Shown: positions 1-5,331 of the stretch, one piece after another
How positions within the stretch are numbered: position 1 is the first letter of the stretch
Layout: every line of letters begins with the position of its first letter
Assembly: GCA_017302755.1 (NCBI GenBank)
Contig: JAFLCR010000139.1
Span: 1 to 6,115 of the forward strand
Direction of reading: 5' to 3'
Source of the DNA: Alphaproteobacteria bacterium
GTDB lineage: Bacteria > Pseudomonadota > Alphaproteobacteria > Rickettsiales > JAFLCR01
Length of the DNA: 6,115 nucleotides
Position numbers and translations under genes: made by a program
Notes under the pieces: generated by a model
What the model saw: only the letters and a program-made list of their open reading frames with translations
What the model was told of the DNA's origin: nothing
Database searches by the model: none

Positions 1-139
1 GATAGGCCGGAACCAGCTCTTGAACCTGCCTGCGTAAATCACCGGTCTTCAGGATATGCTCAAAGCCTTGAAGAAGCTCAACCAGCTTGCCCCTTAATAG
101 TTCCGGATTATCTTTCCTCGATCTACGCGCCATAGCCAT
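1..139 (-). CDS. N-terminal fragment of a possible HNH-type restriction endonuclease (runs off left edge)
   Basis: An open minus-strand frame begins at ATG 139 (MAMARRSRK...) or at a second in-frame ATG at 133 (MARRSRK...) and is still open at base 1, giving about 46 codons. The visible part is basic at the start and then helical and leucine-rich, with the segments KLVELLQGFEHIL and DLRRQVQELVPAY. From memory this pattern matches the N-terminal region of a family that carries a C-terminal HNH nuclease and often sits beside DNA methyltransferases. None of the catalytic part lies in the window, so the assignment is tentative. The Shine-Dalgarno signal is weak (a GGA about 8 bases before ATG 139). 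It diverges from the DUF3768 gene, so the 109 bases between them must hold both promoters. It could also be an unrelated helical DNA-binding protein. Confidence 0.5.
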   Translation of the reverse strand, partial: MAMARRSRKDNPELLRGKLVELLQGFEHILKTGDLRRQVQELVPAY

Positions 140-160
140 AAGGAATATCCGGAAAAGCGC

Positions 161-188
161 ATTAGAACAAGTGGCTAGAGTTCATCAA
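161..188 (-). promoter_or_regulatory. Possible sigma70 promoter for the left-edge gene
   Basis: Reading the minus strand there is TTGATG (183-188), a 16-base spacer, then TCTAAT (161-166), which differs from TATAAT at one base. Transcription would start near base 154, about 15 to 20 bases before the ATG at 139/133. This leaves a short leader with little room for a ribosome binding site, which lowers confidence. Confidence 0.33.
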
Positions 189-228
189 AACACCATTGAT
201 TGCACCTGCACGCCTGTTATCCGTCGAT

Positions 229-244
229 ACAGTTAAGCAACTGT
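229..244. repeat. Short inverted repeat just upstream of the DUF3768 gene
   Basis: ACAGTT (229-234) and AACTGT (239-244) form a perfect 6-bp inverted repeat with a 4-base centre, ending 4 bases before ATG 249. It could be a small operator or an RNA hairpin in the leader. An inverted repeat this short also arises by chance, so only the position makes it worth noting. Confidence 0.25.
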
Positions 245-248
245 TTTG

Positions 249-608
249 ATGGAAAATAATATGGATGTGGCGGCAGAGAAGACAGCATATCGCGCGCGGA
301 TAGCGCAACTGAATGACCTTCTGCGGCAGACGTTTTGGGGTGGCAAGGTGATGATGACGCCGGGGGTGCAGGAGTTGTCGGAAGATCTCCAGTTACGAGT
401 GTTCCGGGCGGTGGCGGAGTTTGATGATTTCACCGCCGACAATGATCCGCATGGCGAGCGTGATTTCGGGTGCATTGAGATGGATGGACACCGGTTTTTC
501 TGGAAAATCGACTACTATGACCGCGAATGTCGCTATGGTTCGGAAGACCCGTCGGACGCCGACAACACGACACGAATCCTCACAATCATGCTGGCCAGCG
601 AATACTGA
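249..608 (+). CDS. DUF3768 family protein
   Basis: A 119-residue soluble protein with no signal peptide or membrane segment. It shows the hallmarks I associate with DUF3768: an ARIAQLND helix near residues 16-23, the GGKVMMTPGV strand (31-40), the acidic NDPHGERDFG block (65-74), FWKIDYYD (84-91), YGSEDP (96-101) and the C-terminal LTIMLASEY. The biochemical role of the family is unknown to me. Members are frequent on alphaproteobacterial plasmids and integrated elements. ATG 249 has no recognisable Shine-Dalgarno, whereas the in-frame ATG 261 has a GGA seven bases upstream, so a 115-residue form starting at 261 is equally possible. It is the only convincing plus-strand gene here, divergent from the left-edge gene and convergent with the primase gene, so it is probably transcribed as a single unit. 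A terminator-like hairpin follows the stop. Confidence 0.88.
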   Translation: MENNMDVAAEKTAYRARIAQLNDLLRQTFWGGKVMMTPGVQELSEDLQLRVFRAVAEFDDFTADNDPHGERDFGCIEMDGHRFFWKIDYYDRECRYGSEDPSDADNTTRILTIMLASEY

Positions 609-611
609 AAG

Positions 612-702
612 CCATTTCGTTTTTTTGCGCACCCCATTTCGTTTTTTGATTTGGGGTTTTTGTTGTTTCTCATACGGATGCGCCAGAAAAAACGAAACGA
701 AA
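612..702. repeat. Cluster of TTTCGTTT repeats in direct and inverted orientation
   Basis: A 14-bp sequence, CCATTTCGTTTTTT, occurs twice on the plus strand (612-625 and 634-647, period 22). The minus strand carries TTTCGTTT twice in overlapping copies (690-697 and 695-702). As a result 637-647 and 687-697 form a perfect 11-bp inverted repeat. Four copies of an 8-bp motif within 91 non-coding bases suggest a protein-binding array rather than chance. See the neighbouring cos-like segment for one reading; a bidirectional terminator region is another. Confidence 0.6.
631..661 (+). terminator. Possible Rho-independent terminator of the DUF3768 gene
   Basis: ACCCCA (631-636) pairs with TGGGGT (652-657) around a 15-base loop, and T657-T661 form a five-T run. 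It lies 22 bases after the DUF3768 stop in the right orientation. The stem is short and the loop large, and it overlaps the TTTCGTTT repeat cluster, so it may be incidental. Confidence 0.35.
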
Positions 703-776
703 CGCAACTTTTGCAGCTGGCCCTAGCGAAATCGGGCGCTCGCCGCGTACCCGTAGGGGGTGGTCTGGAAGGACCC
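686..776 (-). other. Candidate cos-like (phage packaging) site, no terminase visible
   Basis: On the minus strand, starting 28 bases after the primase stop, the order is GGGTCCTTCC (776-767), GCGGCGA (746-740), eight bases, TTTCGCTA (731-724), then repeats of TTTCGTTT (702-690). The left end of phage lambda has GCGGCGA, ten bases, TTTCGCTA at cosN, followed by the CGTTTCC-type R repeats of cosB bound by the small terminase subunit, in the same order and orientation. I also associate GGGTCCTTCC with packaging regions ahead of terminase genes, from memory. No terminase gene is present; the next gene on the left is DUF3768 on the opposite strand. The match is short and was made by eye, so this is an inference. 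The segment could instead be plain intergenic DNA. Confidence 0.4.
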
Positions 777-790
777 GCGCCGGTGGCTCC

Positions 791-845
791 GTTGCTACGG
801 TTGCTACGCTTTTGATCGAACCGTAGCAGCTGTAGCAACTGTAGC
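791..845. repeat. GTTGCTACG iteron-like cluster A spanning the primase stop codon
   Basis: GTTGCTACG occurs twice in exact tandem (791-799, 800-808), then GTAGC cores follow in the opposite orientation at 823, 832 and 841, all on a 9-bp period. The 18-bp arms 791-808 and 822-839 are inverted repeats matching at 16 of 18 positions around a 13-base centre. In another register 793-802 and 819-828 pair perfectly over 10 bp. The primase stop codon (804-806) lies inside the left arm. The coding part of the array gives the alanine/threonine/valine-rich tail ATVATAATV. No T-run follows on either strand, so a simple terminator is unlikely. Confidence 0.75.
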
Positions 846-2993
846 GTCATCCGTCAGCGCAGGGTTGATATGGTAGGATGTGCGGCTGCCTTTCGTCTCC
901 GCCGCGATGACGTGATGGGCGGTCAGCATCTCCAGCGCGCGCAGGCGGCGCGCCTGATTCTTGCGTAGCAGGTTGGGTCCGTATTGCATGACATCGCGCT
1001 GGGTGAAGCTCTGCTCGCCGCGCCGTAGCGCCCATTCCTGAAGCAGGCGGGCATCGCCGATGTCCTGCGGCTCTTCGAGATGGATGAAAATGCGCTTGGT
1101 TTCCTCCAGATACCACGCCGCCAGCGCAATCGCGCGCTGCATCGTCCGGGCGCTGATATTGCCCAACGCGCCATGCTCGAAGATATGCAGGTTGGCGGCG
1201 ATGCGCGCTGCGTTCTCGGCAGACTTGGCCGCGAAATCCTTGATGGTTTCATATTCGCCCAGTTTGCCCAACTGCCGTTCCGTGTCGTTGTAATAGGCAA
1301 TCCAGAGAGCGTGCGCCTCGGCGTCCAGCGCCAGCACTGGTGGGGCGAGCGTCAGGCTTTCATCCTGCACCGGCAGGGGTTGATCGAGCAGCGTGCGGAT
1401 GCGGGAATGAAAGGCATGCAAATGCGGGTTGTCAGCCATGCCGGGTCGGTATTCGCGCGTTCCCATCGTGCTTTCCGGGAAGGCCAGCAGGATGCGCGCC
1501 ATGAATCCGGTATTGCGGCTCAGCCCATCCGACACGCCGAGCAAGGCGCGCAGCACCGAAACCTGCATCATCAGCGAACAGGTCAGCCGTCTGCCGATGC
1601 CGAAGCAGCTTTGGGCGCTAATGCGGTCACGCTTGAAATTGCGCCCATCCCATAGCCGATTGAGGAAACCGAAGAAGCCCAGCGCGCGCTCCTCGCGGAA
1701 GCCATGCCCGCCCACGACGATTGCTGCCTCATCACTATATAGCGCCGCCGACGGCCAGCCGGTGGCGAGTTTTTCGGCCAGTTTCTCCTGCGTAACATCC
1801 TCATAGAACAGGCTGGGCGTGATGGGGATGCGCGGCGCGTTCGCGTCCCATTCCTCCAGTTGCGCCTCCAGCGTTTCCAGCTGGAGATGGTTCTTCTTCA
1901 TGTCGGTGGCCAGCTTGCTGATCTGGTTCTGCACGCCCGCTTTCTTCGCCTTATGCGCCTCCAACTGGCCTTTGACCTTTTCAATCTCTGCCTGCGCGTC
2001 TTTGTATTTTTCCATCTCCCATTCACTGGCGGCGGCAGAGAACACCTTATCCGCCGCCGTTTTGCGCTCGCCGCTTTCGGCGATAGTGATGAAGCTCAGC
2101 GAAATTGGGCTGACCAGCTGAGGGTCACGCGCTACATCTGCCAGCCCCTGACAGGCCAGCGCGACATTGGCCAGTGCCGAGGTCGCCACCAGCGCCACCG
2201 GCTGCTGACCGTATTCCTGATACGACACCACTGCGTCATGAATCAGCGGCGGCAGCGCCGCCACCGGATACGGACGCGGCTGGCTACTTTCCCATGTCAG
2301 CGGCAGCGGCTCCTGCCAGTCGCTACTGCTACATTCGCTACGGTTGCTACGTTTTGTGGCGGATGGCGTAGCGACTATAGCAGGCGTAGCAGTAGCAAAC
2401 AGCCCGGCTACTTTCTCAGGCGACCAGTTTTCTTTCAGCGCGTCGGCGGCATCCCAGCCGGGCGGTGCGTCATCCGGCGGGGTGATAATGGTGACCGATG
2501 CTGCGATGGGCTGCAGGATAGCAGCGACAGTCTCGGCATATTTCCGCCCCGGCGCATCCGCATCTGGCCAGATAATGATCGTGCGCCCGGTCAGCTGCGA
2601 CCAGTCAGCTCTGTGCGCGCCATTGCTCCCACCTGGCGAAGTGACCGCGACATGGCCAAGCACCAGATGCTCGGCTGCATCGGCGGCTTTCTCACCTTCG
2701 CAGACGATCACCGGCGTGCCAGCATACATTGCCAGCCTGTCTAGCCCGTAAAGCGGGCGCGGTTCGGGGAAGCCACGCCAGAGCCATTCACCGTCCGGCG
2801 CTTTTTCGGTAGCCCATAGCGTGCGTGGCAGTATCTGCTTACCGTCGGGCGTATCGAAACGGCAGATGAAGCCGAGCAGCTCACAATTCGCGTTATGGTA
2901 CGGCCAGACCTGCGACGGTTTGCCCAGCTTCGAATGGCTGTAGTCTTCCGTGCAGTCGCTGGCGGGAATGAGGTAACGCTCAGCGGGTTCCAT
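804..2993 (-). CDS. TOPRIM plus DUF3987 primase/helicase-like replication protein
   Basis: A 729-residue protein probably used to replicate the excised element. Residues about 90-165 form a TOPRIM domain: VIVCEGEKAAD with catalytic-type Glu99, and WPDADAPG with Asp144 and Asp146. A low-complexity linker (about 200-230) follows. Residues about 243-640 match DUF3987, a P-loop ATPase-like domain, with AESGERKT (305-312) as the Walker A-like loop and LYSDEAA (418-424) as the Walker B-like segment. A predicted coiled coil at 324-382 is inserted between them. NRLWDG (445-450), RRLTCSLMMQ (468-477) and TGFMARILLAFP (495-506) are further family landmarks. A winged-helix-like tail spans about 645-710. 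The frame is open up to 3065, but ATG 2993 is chosen because it gives a 14-base overlap with the preceding gene and a purine-rich upstream stretch. Iteron-like DNA repeats lie in the linker region and at the stop codon. Confidence 0.9.
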   Translation of the reverse strand: MEPAERYLIPASDCTEDYSHSKLGKPSQVWPYHNANCELLGFICRFDTPDGKQILPRTLWATEKAPDGEWLWRGFPEPRPLYGLDRLAMYAGTPVIVCEGEKAADAAEHLVLGHVAVTSPGGSNGAHRADWSQLTGRTIIIWPDADAPGRKYAETVAAILQPIAASVTIITPPDDAPPGWDAADALKENWSPEKVAGLFATATPAIVATPSATKRSNRSECSSSDWQEPLPLTWESSQPRPYPVAALPPLIHDAVVSYQEYGQQPVALVATSALANVALACQGLADVARDPQLVSPISLSFITIAESGERKTAADKVFSAAASEWEMEKYKDAQAEIEKVKGQLEAHKAKKAGVQNQISKLATDMKKNHLQLETLEAQLEEWDANAPRIPITPSLFYEDVTQEKLAEKLATGWPSAALYSDEAAIVVGGHGFREERALGFFGFLNRLWDGRNFKRDRISAQSCFGIGRRLTCSLMMQVSVLRALLGVSDGLSRNTGFMARILLAFPESTMGTREYRPGMADNPHLHAFHSRIRTLLDQPLPVQDESLTLAPPVLALDAEAHALWIAYYNDTERQLGKLGEYETIKDFAAKSAENAARIAANLHIFEHGALGNISARTMQRAIALAAWYLEETKRIFIHLEEPQDIGDARLLQEWALRRGEQSFTQRDVMQYGPNLLRKNQARRLRALEMLTAHHVIAAETKGSRTSYHINPALTDDATVATAATVRSKA
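2321..2397. repeat. GTTGCTACG iteron-like cluster B inside the primase gene
   Basis: Four GCTAC cores start at 2322, 2328, 2337 and 2346 (spacings 6, 9, 9). Four inverted cores follow at 2368, 2377 (as ATAGC), 2386 and 2392 (spacings 9, 9, 6). The two halves are an exact mirror of each other in spacing around base 2359. As sequence, the 31-bp arms agree at 23 positions. The stretch 2337-2351 is identical to 794-808 of cluster A over 15 bp. The array lies in the DNA for the poorly conserved linker between the TOPRIM and DUF3987 domains, where DNA-level signals cost least in protein function. Confidence 0.75.
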
Positions 2994-3291
2994 GCACGCC
3001 CCCGATCTTCTCCTGAAGCCAGCGCGCCGCATCGCCCTGCGAGCATTGGCGCAGATAAGCAACAAGGCTCACCACATCACCACCCGCATCGCCGGTAGCG
3101 AAATCCGCCCAGCGCCCGGAACGCAGATTGATGCGGAAACTACCCGCACGGCGGTCGGCGCGGGTGGGGTTGCGAGCGGTATATTCCTGACCGCGCACCA
3201 TGCCGCCGGGAAGCAGTTCGCTAAGGATGGCAGGAAGCTGCGCCAGCGCCTGCCGATTCAGCGCTGCGAAATCGAGCCTACTTGCCTGCAT
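2980..3291 (-). CDS. Primase N-terminal (CHC2-like, zinc-less) domain protein
   Basis: A 103-residue protein resembling the N-terminal domain that precedes TOPRIM in many mobile-element primases. The signature is YTARNPTRADRRAGSFRINL (37-56), then RWADFATGDAGGDVVSLVAYL (60-80), a segment equivalent to the CHC2 zinc-finger region of DnaG-like primases. Only one cysteine (Cys83) is present, so no CHCC zinc site can form. The fold is presumably kept without metal. It probably acts with the TOPRIM/DUF3987 protein encoded just downstream in template recognition or primer synthesis. A strong ribosome binding site (GGAGG, six bases from the ATG) fixes the start. Its ATG lies 14 bases inside the preceding helix-turn-helix gene, and its own last 14 bases overlap the downstream primase gene, which suggests translational coupling of all three. 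Confidence 0.85.
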   Translation of the reverse strand: MQASRLDFAALNRQALAQLPAILSELLPGGMVRGQEYTARNPTRADRRAGSFRINLRSGRWADFATGDAGGDVVSLVAYLRQCSQGDAARWLQEKIGGVHGTR

Positions 3292-3496
3292 TTTGTTCCT
3301 CCATCCATTGGAAGAACGCGGCCTCGTCGATCAACACCCGGCGACCGCAACGGCGGATGACTTTATCGAAGCCGTTGGTCTTGCCGTAAAAGATGAGATG
3401 CCGCAGCCCGCCGACGGGAGGCCATTGGTGGTATTCATTCCATTTGGTGACGGGGATGAGCCGGGTTTTCGATTGGGCGTGGTCGTTGGTGTCCAT
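3278..3496 (-). CDS. AlpA/excisionase-like helix-turn-helix DNA-binding protein
   Basis: A 72-residue basic protein. After a short N-terminal tail, ITKW-type residues (IPVTKWNEYHQWPP, 14-27) lead into a helix-turn-helix core, GGLRHLIFY (29-37), followed by GFDKVIRRCGRRVLIDEAAFFQWMEE (42-67). That wing and final helix are typical of MerR-like excisionase/AlpA proteins. In P4 and related elements AlpA-type regulators promote integrase expression and excision. Here the gene sits between the integrase unit and the replication genes, which suits a switch controlling excision and replication. The gene has its own 5' spacer of 122 bases, so it may have its own promoter. Shine-Dalgarno is modest (GGA about 10 bases from ATG 3496). 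Its 3' end overlaps the primase-domain gene. Whether it is an activator, repressor or directionality factor cannot be read from sequence. Confidence 0.82.
   Translation of the reverse strand: MDTNDHAQSKTRLIPVTKWNEYHQWPPVGGLRHLIFYGKTNGFDKVIRRCGRRVLIDEAAFFQWMEEQNAGK
3298..3302 (-). promoter_or_regulatory. Strong ribosome binding site for the primase N-terminal domain gene
   Basis: GGAGG on the minus strand lies six bases upstream of ATG 3291, inside the end of the helix-turn-helix gene. It is the best Shine-Dalgarno in the operon and decides this start. Confidence 0.75.
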
Positions 3497-3525
3497 AATT
3501 GCTGATCCGTGATTGATTGCACAAA

Positions 3526-3551
3526 CTCCGGCAACATCGCCGGGTACGGAG
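3526..3551. promoter_or_regulatory. Hairpin-forming leader upstream of the helix-turn-helix gene
   Basis: Two nested stems are possible: CTCCG (3526-3530) with CGGAG (3547-3551), and CCGGC (3528-3532) with GCCGG (3539-3543). They share bases, so they are mutually exclusive in part. They lie 30 to 55 bases before ATG 3496, within what would be its 5' leader. An RNA switch or a regulator-binding site is possible; nothing in the sequence distinguishes these. Confidence 0.25.
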
Positions 3552-3592
3552 CAGGATTAGGAATAATGCGGCCTTAGCCAATACAGTCTACG

Positions 3593-3613
3593 CGTCCACT
3601 GTAACAGTGGACG
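3593..3613. repeat. 21-bp palindrome between the integrase unit and the replication genes
   Basis: CGTCCACTGT (3593-3602) and ACAGTGGACG (3604-3613) are perfect 10-bp inverted arms around a single A. The palindrome sits six bases beyond the stop codon of the upstream gene. No T-run follows on the minus strand, so it is not a standard Rho-independent terminator. Its odd-length dyad, with half-sites one helical turn apart, fits a dimeric regulator's operator. It could also be an RNA stem that protects the upstream transcript. Confidence 0.6.
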
Positions 3614-3618
3614 ACTTG

Positions 3619-4245
3619 CTATGCGTCCTCTTCTTCGTATTCGGGGGTGGTCTCAACTGCCTTACGACGCGGGTCTACCTTGGAAACCCACAGCAACAGG
3701 GTGCGCTCTATGAAGACACCATCCTGATAGCCATGCTTCTTCATGGCCGGGTGCGCCACGATTTCCTTTTGGGTGTAGTTAATGTTCTCGTCCCATAGCA
3801 TGCCTGCGACGGCCTCACAGCGCGCTCTAAGGAGCTGATTGGGGCGTGGTGCGATTTCCTTTTTAATAATCACTTCCTGCACCGGCTCGCTTTGGCCGCT
3901 GGTTTTCGGCTTTTTCTTTTTCGGTGCGTTCCGTTCTTCGGGGAAAAGGAATTTGGGCCGTTGCTCCAAGCTGGTTGCCCACGCGATCAGCTGCTCACGC
4001 AGGACAAAACGACCATAGGTATCGATATATGGGGGAATGTAATAGTCGCCGTACTCGTCAATTTCATCATCGGTGAGATAGCATTCTAAATCACCCATCA
4101 GAATAGCTTCGACCATCGCATTTCTTATGACGTTGTAACGCTTCTTATTCCGCTCCGTGACCTGCTCAATATCGCACCATAGCTTCGCCGCTTCGTTGAT
4201 CCGGAAGCTCTTCTTTACATCGTATAGTTCGTAATCAATCACCAT
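3619..4245 (-). CDS. Unrecognised integrase-coupled protein, possible DNA-binding accessory factor
   Basis: A 208-residue soluble protein that I cannot assign to a named family. Residues 5-60 look helical (ELYDVKKSFRINEAAKLWCDIE and a following AMVEAILMGDLECYL), similar in feel to proteins often encoded next to integrases on genomic islands. A tyrosine- and acid-rich stretch (59-78) follows, then a basic linker with a KKKKPK run (109-114) and KKE near 128. A second helical part, LLRARCEAVAGMLWDEN (138-154) to TLLLWVSKVDPRR (182-194), precedes an acidic tail. ATG 4245 shares its A with the TGA of the integrase gene, so the two are almost certainly translationally coupled. The frame stays open further upstream inside the integrase gene, but that extension is arginine/proline-rich shadow sequence. 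Lower G+C than its neighbours suggests a separate history. A role in recombination control is only an inference from position. Confidence 0.8.
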   Translation of the reverse strand: MVIDYELYDVKKSFRINEAAKLWCDIEQVTERNKKRYNVIRNAMVEAILMGDLECYLTDDEIDEYGDYYIPPYIDTYGRFVLREQLIAWATSLEQRPKFLFPEERNAPKKKKPKTSGQSEPVQEVIIKKEIAPRPNQLLRARCEAVAGMLWDENINYTQKEIVAHPAMKKHGYQDGVFIERTLLLWVSKVDPRRKAVETTPEYEEEDA

Positions 4246-5309
4246 CACGCCCCCGCAAATATCTTCTTGTTCATCTTCTCCACCACCCCAGCGGTGTGGA
4301 CTTCGGACAGGTGGGCGTAGCGTTTCACCATCGCCAGTGTTTTGTGGCCGAGGACTTCGGCGATTTCGTTGGTGGAGGCACCGTTCATAGCGAGGTAGCT
4401 GGCGGCGCTGTGGCGCAAATCGTGGAAGCGGAAATCGTGTATCTTCGCCGCCTTCAGCGCGTCCAGCCATGCCGGGCGGCTGTTGGCGGGTTGGGTGGCG
4501 TCGCGTGGAGATGGGAAGACGAGCGGGGTTTTCGAATCGCGGGCGCGGTGCCAGTCTTGCAGCACTTCCAGCGCGTGATGCGCCAGCGCTAGCACGCGGC
4601 GTTCACCGTTTTTCGTGTCGTGCAGCACGATGGCTTGGCGGGTGAAATCCACCTGATGCCAGTGCAGGGAAATCAGCTCGCCGTGGCGCGCGCCGGTGGA
4701 GAGTGCCAGCACCACCAGCGGATAGAGGAACGCGGCGGTGGATTCGCGGCAGGCATCAAGCAGCCGGGCGCGCTCGGCGTCATCGAGGAAGCGCACGCGG
4801 CCACGCGGTTCGGGCAGTTTGGCGATGTTCTTCATCGGGTGTGCAGGCAGCCATTCCCATTCATTCACGGCGACGCTGATGGCGTGGCTGAGCACACCCA
4901 TATAGCGGTTCACGGTCGCGGGCGCGCGGCGCTCGACATTGACGCCGGACTGGAGGAGTTTGTCGCGCTTCTCTAAAATGAGCGTTTTTGTGAGGTCGGA
5001 GAGCAGATACATGCCGATTTCCTTGTCCCACCATGCGAGGTACGCGCCGACATCCAGCGAGCGTTTTTGATTGCGGTTTTGCTGGTGTTCGAGGTAGCGG
5101 GCGATGAGGTCGCCCACGGTGTATTTCTTCGCGGCGGTATTCTTGAAATAGCGGCCTTCGCGGATGGCGGATTCGGTCTGCGCCGCCCAGTTTTTAGCGT
5201 CTGTCTTGCGCTCGAACGTGGCCGACTGAGCGGGGAAACCGCGAATCCGAATCTTCACGCGGTAGGAAGTTTTGCCGTCAGGCGTTGTCCTCGTTTCGAT
5301 GGTTGCCAT
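4245..5309 (-). CDS. Tyrosine recombinase (phage-type integrase)
   Basis: A 354-residue site-specific recombinase that would integrate and excise the element. The N-terminus (about 1-55) is an arm-type DNA-binding domain with strand-rich YRVKIRIRGFPAQSATF. Residues about 62-160 form the SAM-like core-binding domain. The catalytic domain (about 170-345) has the full set: Arg208 in LSTGARHGELISL, Lys233 in DTKNGERR, His296 and Arg299 in FHDLRHSAASYL, His322 in EVLGHKT, and nucleophile Tyr331 in KRYAHL. Length and motifs are normal, so the enzyme should be active. ATG 5309 is preceded by GAGAGG at eight bases and by a promoter ending about 22 bases upstream. The gene lies next to the chromosomal-looking right flank, the usual place for an integrase beside its attachment site. 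The downstream gene overlaps its stop by one base. Confidence 0.97.
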   Translation of the reverse strand: MATIETRTTPDGKTSYRVKIRIRGFPAQSATFERKTDAKNWAAQTESAIREGRYFKNTAAKKYTVGDLIARYLEHQQNRNQKRSLDVGAYLAWWDKEIGMYLLSDLTKTLILEKRDKLLQSGVNVERRAPATVNRYMGVLSHAISVAVNEWEWLPAHPMKNIAKLPEPRGRVRFLDDAERARLLDACRESTAAFLYPLVVLALSTGARHGELISLHWHQVDFTRQAIVLHDTKNGERRVLALAHHALEVLQDWHRARDSKTPLVFPSPRDATQPANSRPAWLDALKAAKIHDFRFHDLRHSAASYLAMNGASTNEIAEVLGHKTLAMVKRYAHLSEVHTAGVVEKMNKKIFAGA

Positions 5310-5317
5310 GCGTTTCG

Positions 5318-5323
5318 CCTCTC
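5318..5323 (-). promoter_or_regulatory. Ribosome binding site of the integrase gene
   Basis: GAGAGG on the minus strand, eight bases before ATG 5309. It supports this start over any internal ATG. Confidence 0.7.
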
Positions 5324-5331
5324 ATGGCGAC

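Noticed and set aside
791..845. CRISPR array or Rho-independent terminator at the GCTAC repeats
   Set aside because: Units are 9 bp in tandem and inverted, without unique spacers, so not CRISPR. There is no T-run, so not a standard terminator.
393..850. Overlapping minus- and plus-strand frames around the DUF3768 stop and the repeat region
   Set aside because: They translate the poly-T/poly-A repeats and the DUF3768 antisense strand, with no protein family features or ribosome binding sites.
1080..1655. Plus-strand open frame of 191 codons antisense to the primase gene
   Set aside because: Shadow frame with no domain features; the minus strand carries conserved DUF3987 motifs here.
1860..2744. 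Long plus-strand open frame (294 codons) antisense to the primase gene
   Set aside because: It mirrors the GC-rich primase codons, is arginine-rich and without recognisable motifs, and lies inside a gene with clear domain evidence.
2994..3065. 24-residue N-terminal extension of the primase gene
   Set aside because: It would overlap the preceding gene by 86 bases and is arginine-rich shadow sequence. ATG 2993 gives a normal coupled overlap.
4246..4470. 75-residue N-terminal extension of the integrase-coupled protein
   Set aside because: It lies wholly inside the catalytic part of the integrase gene and reads as low-complexity Arg/Pro/Gly sequence. ATG 4245 overlaps the integrase stop neatly.
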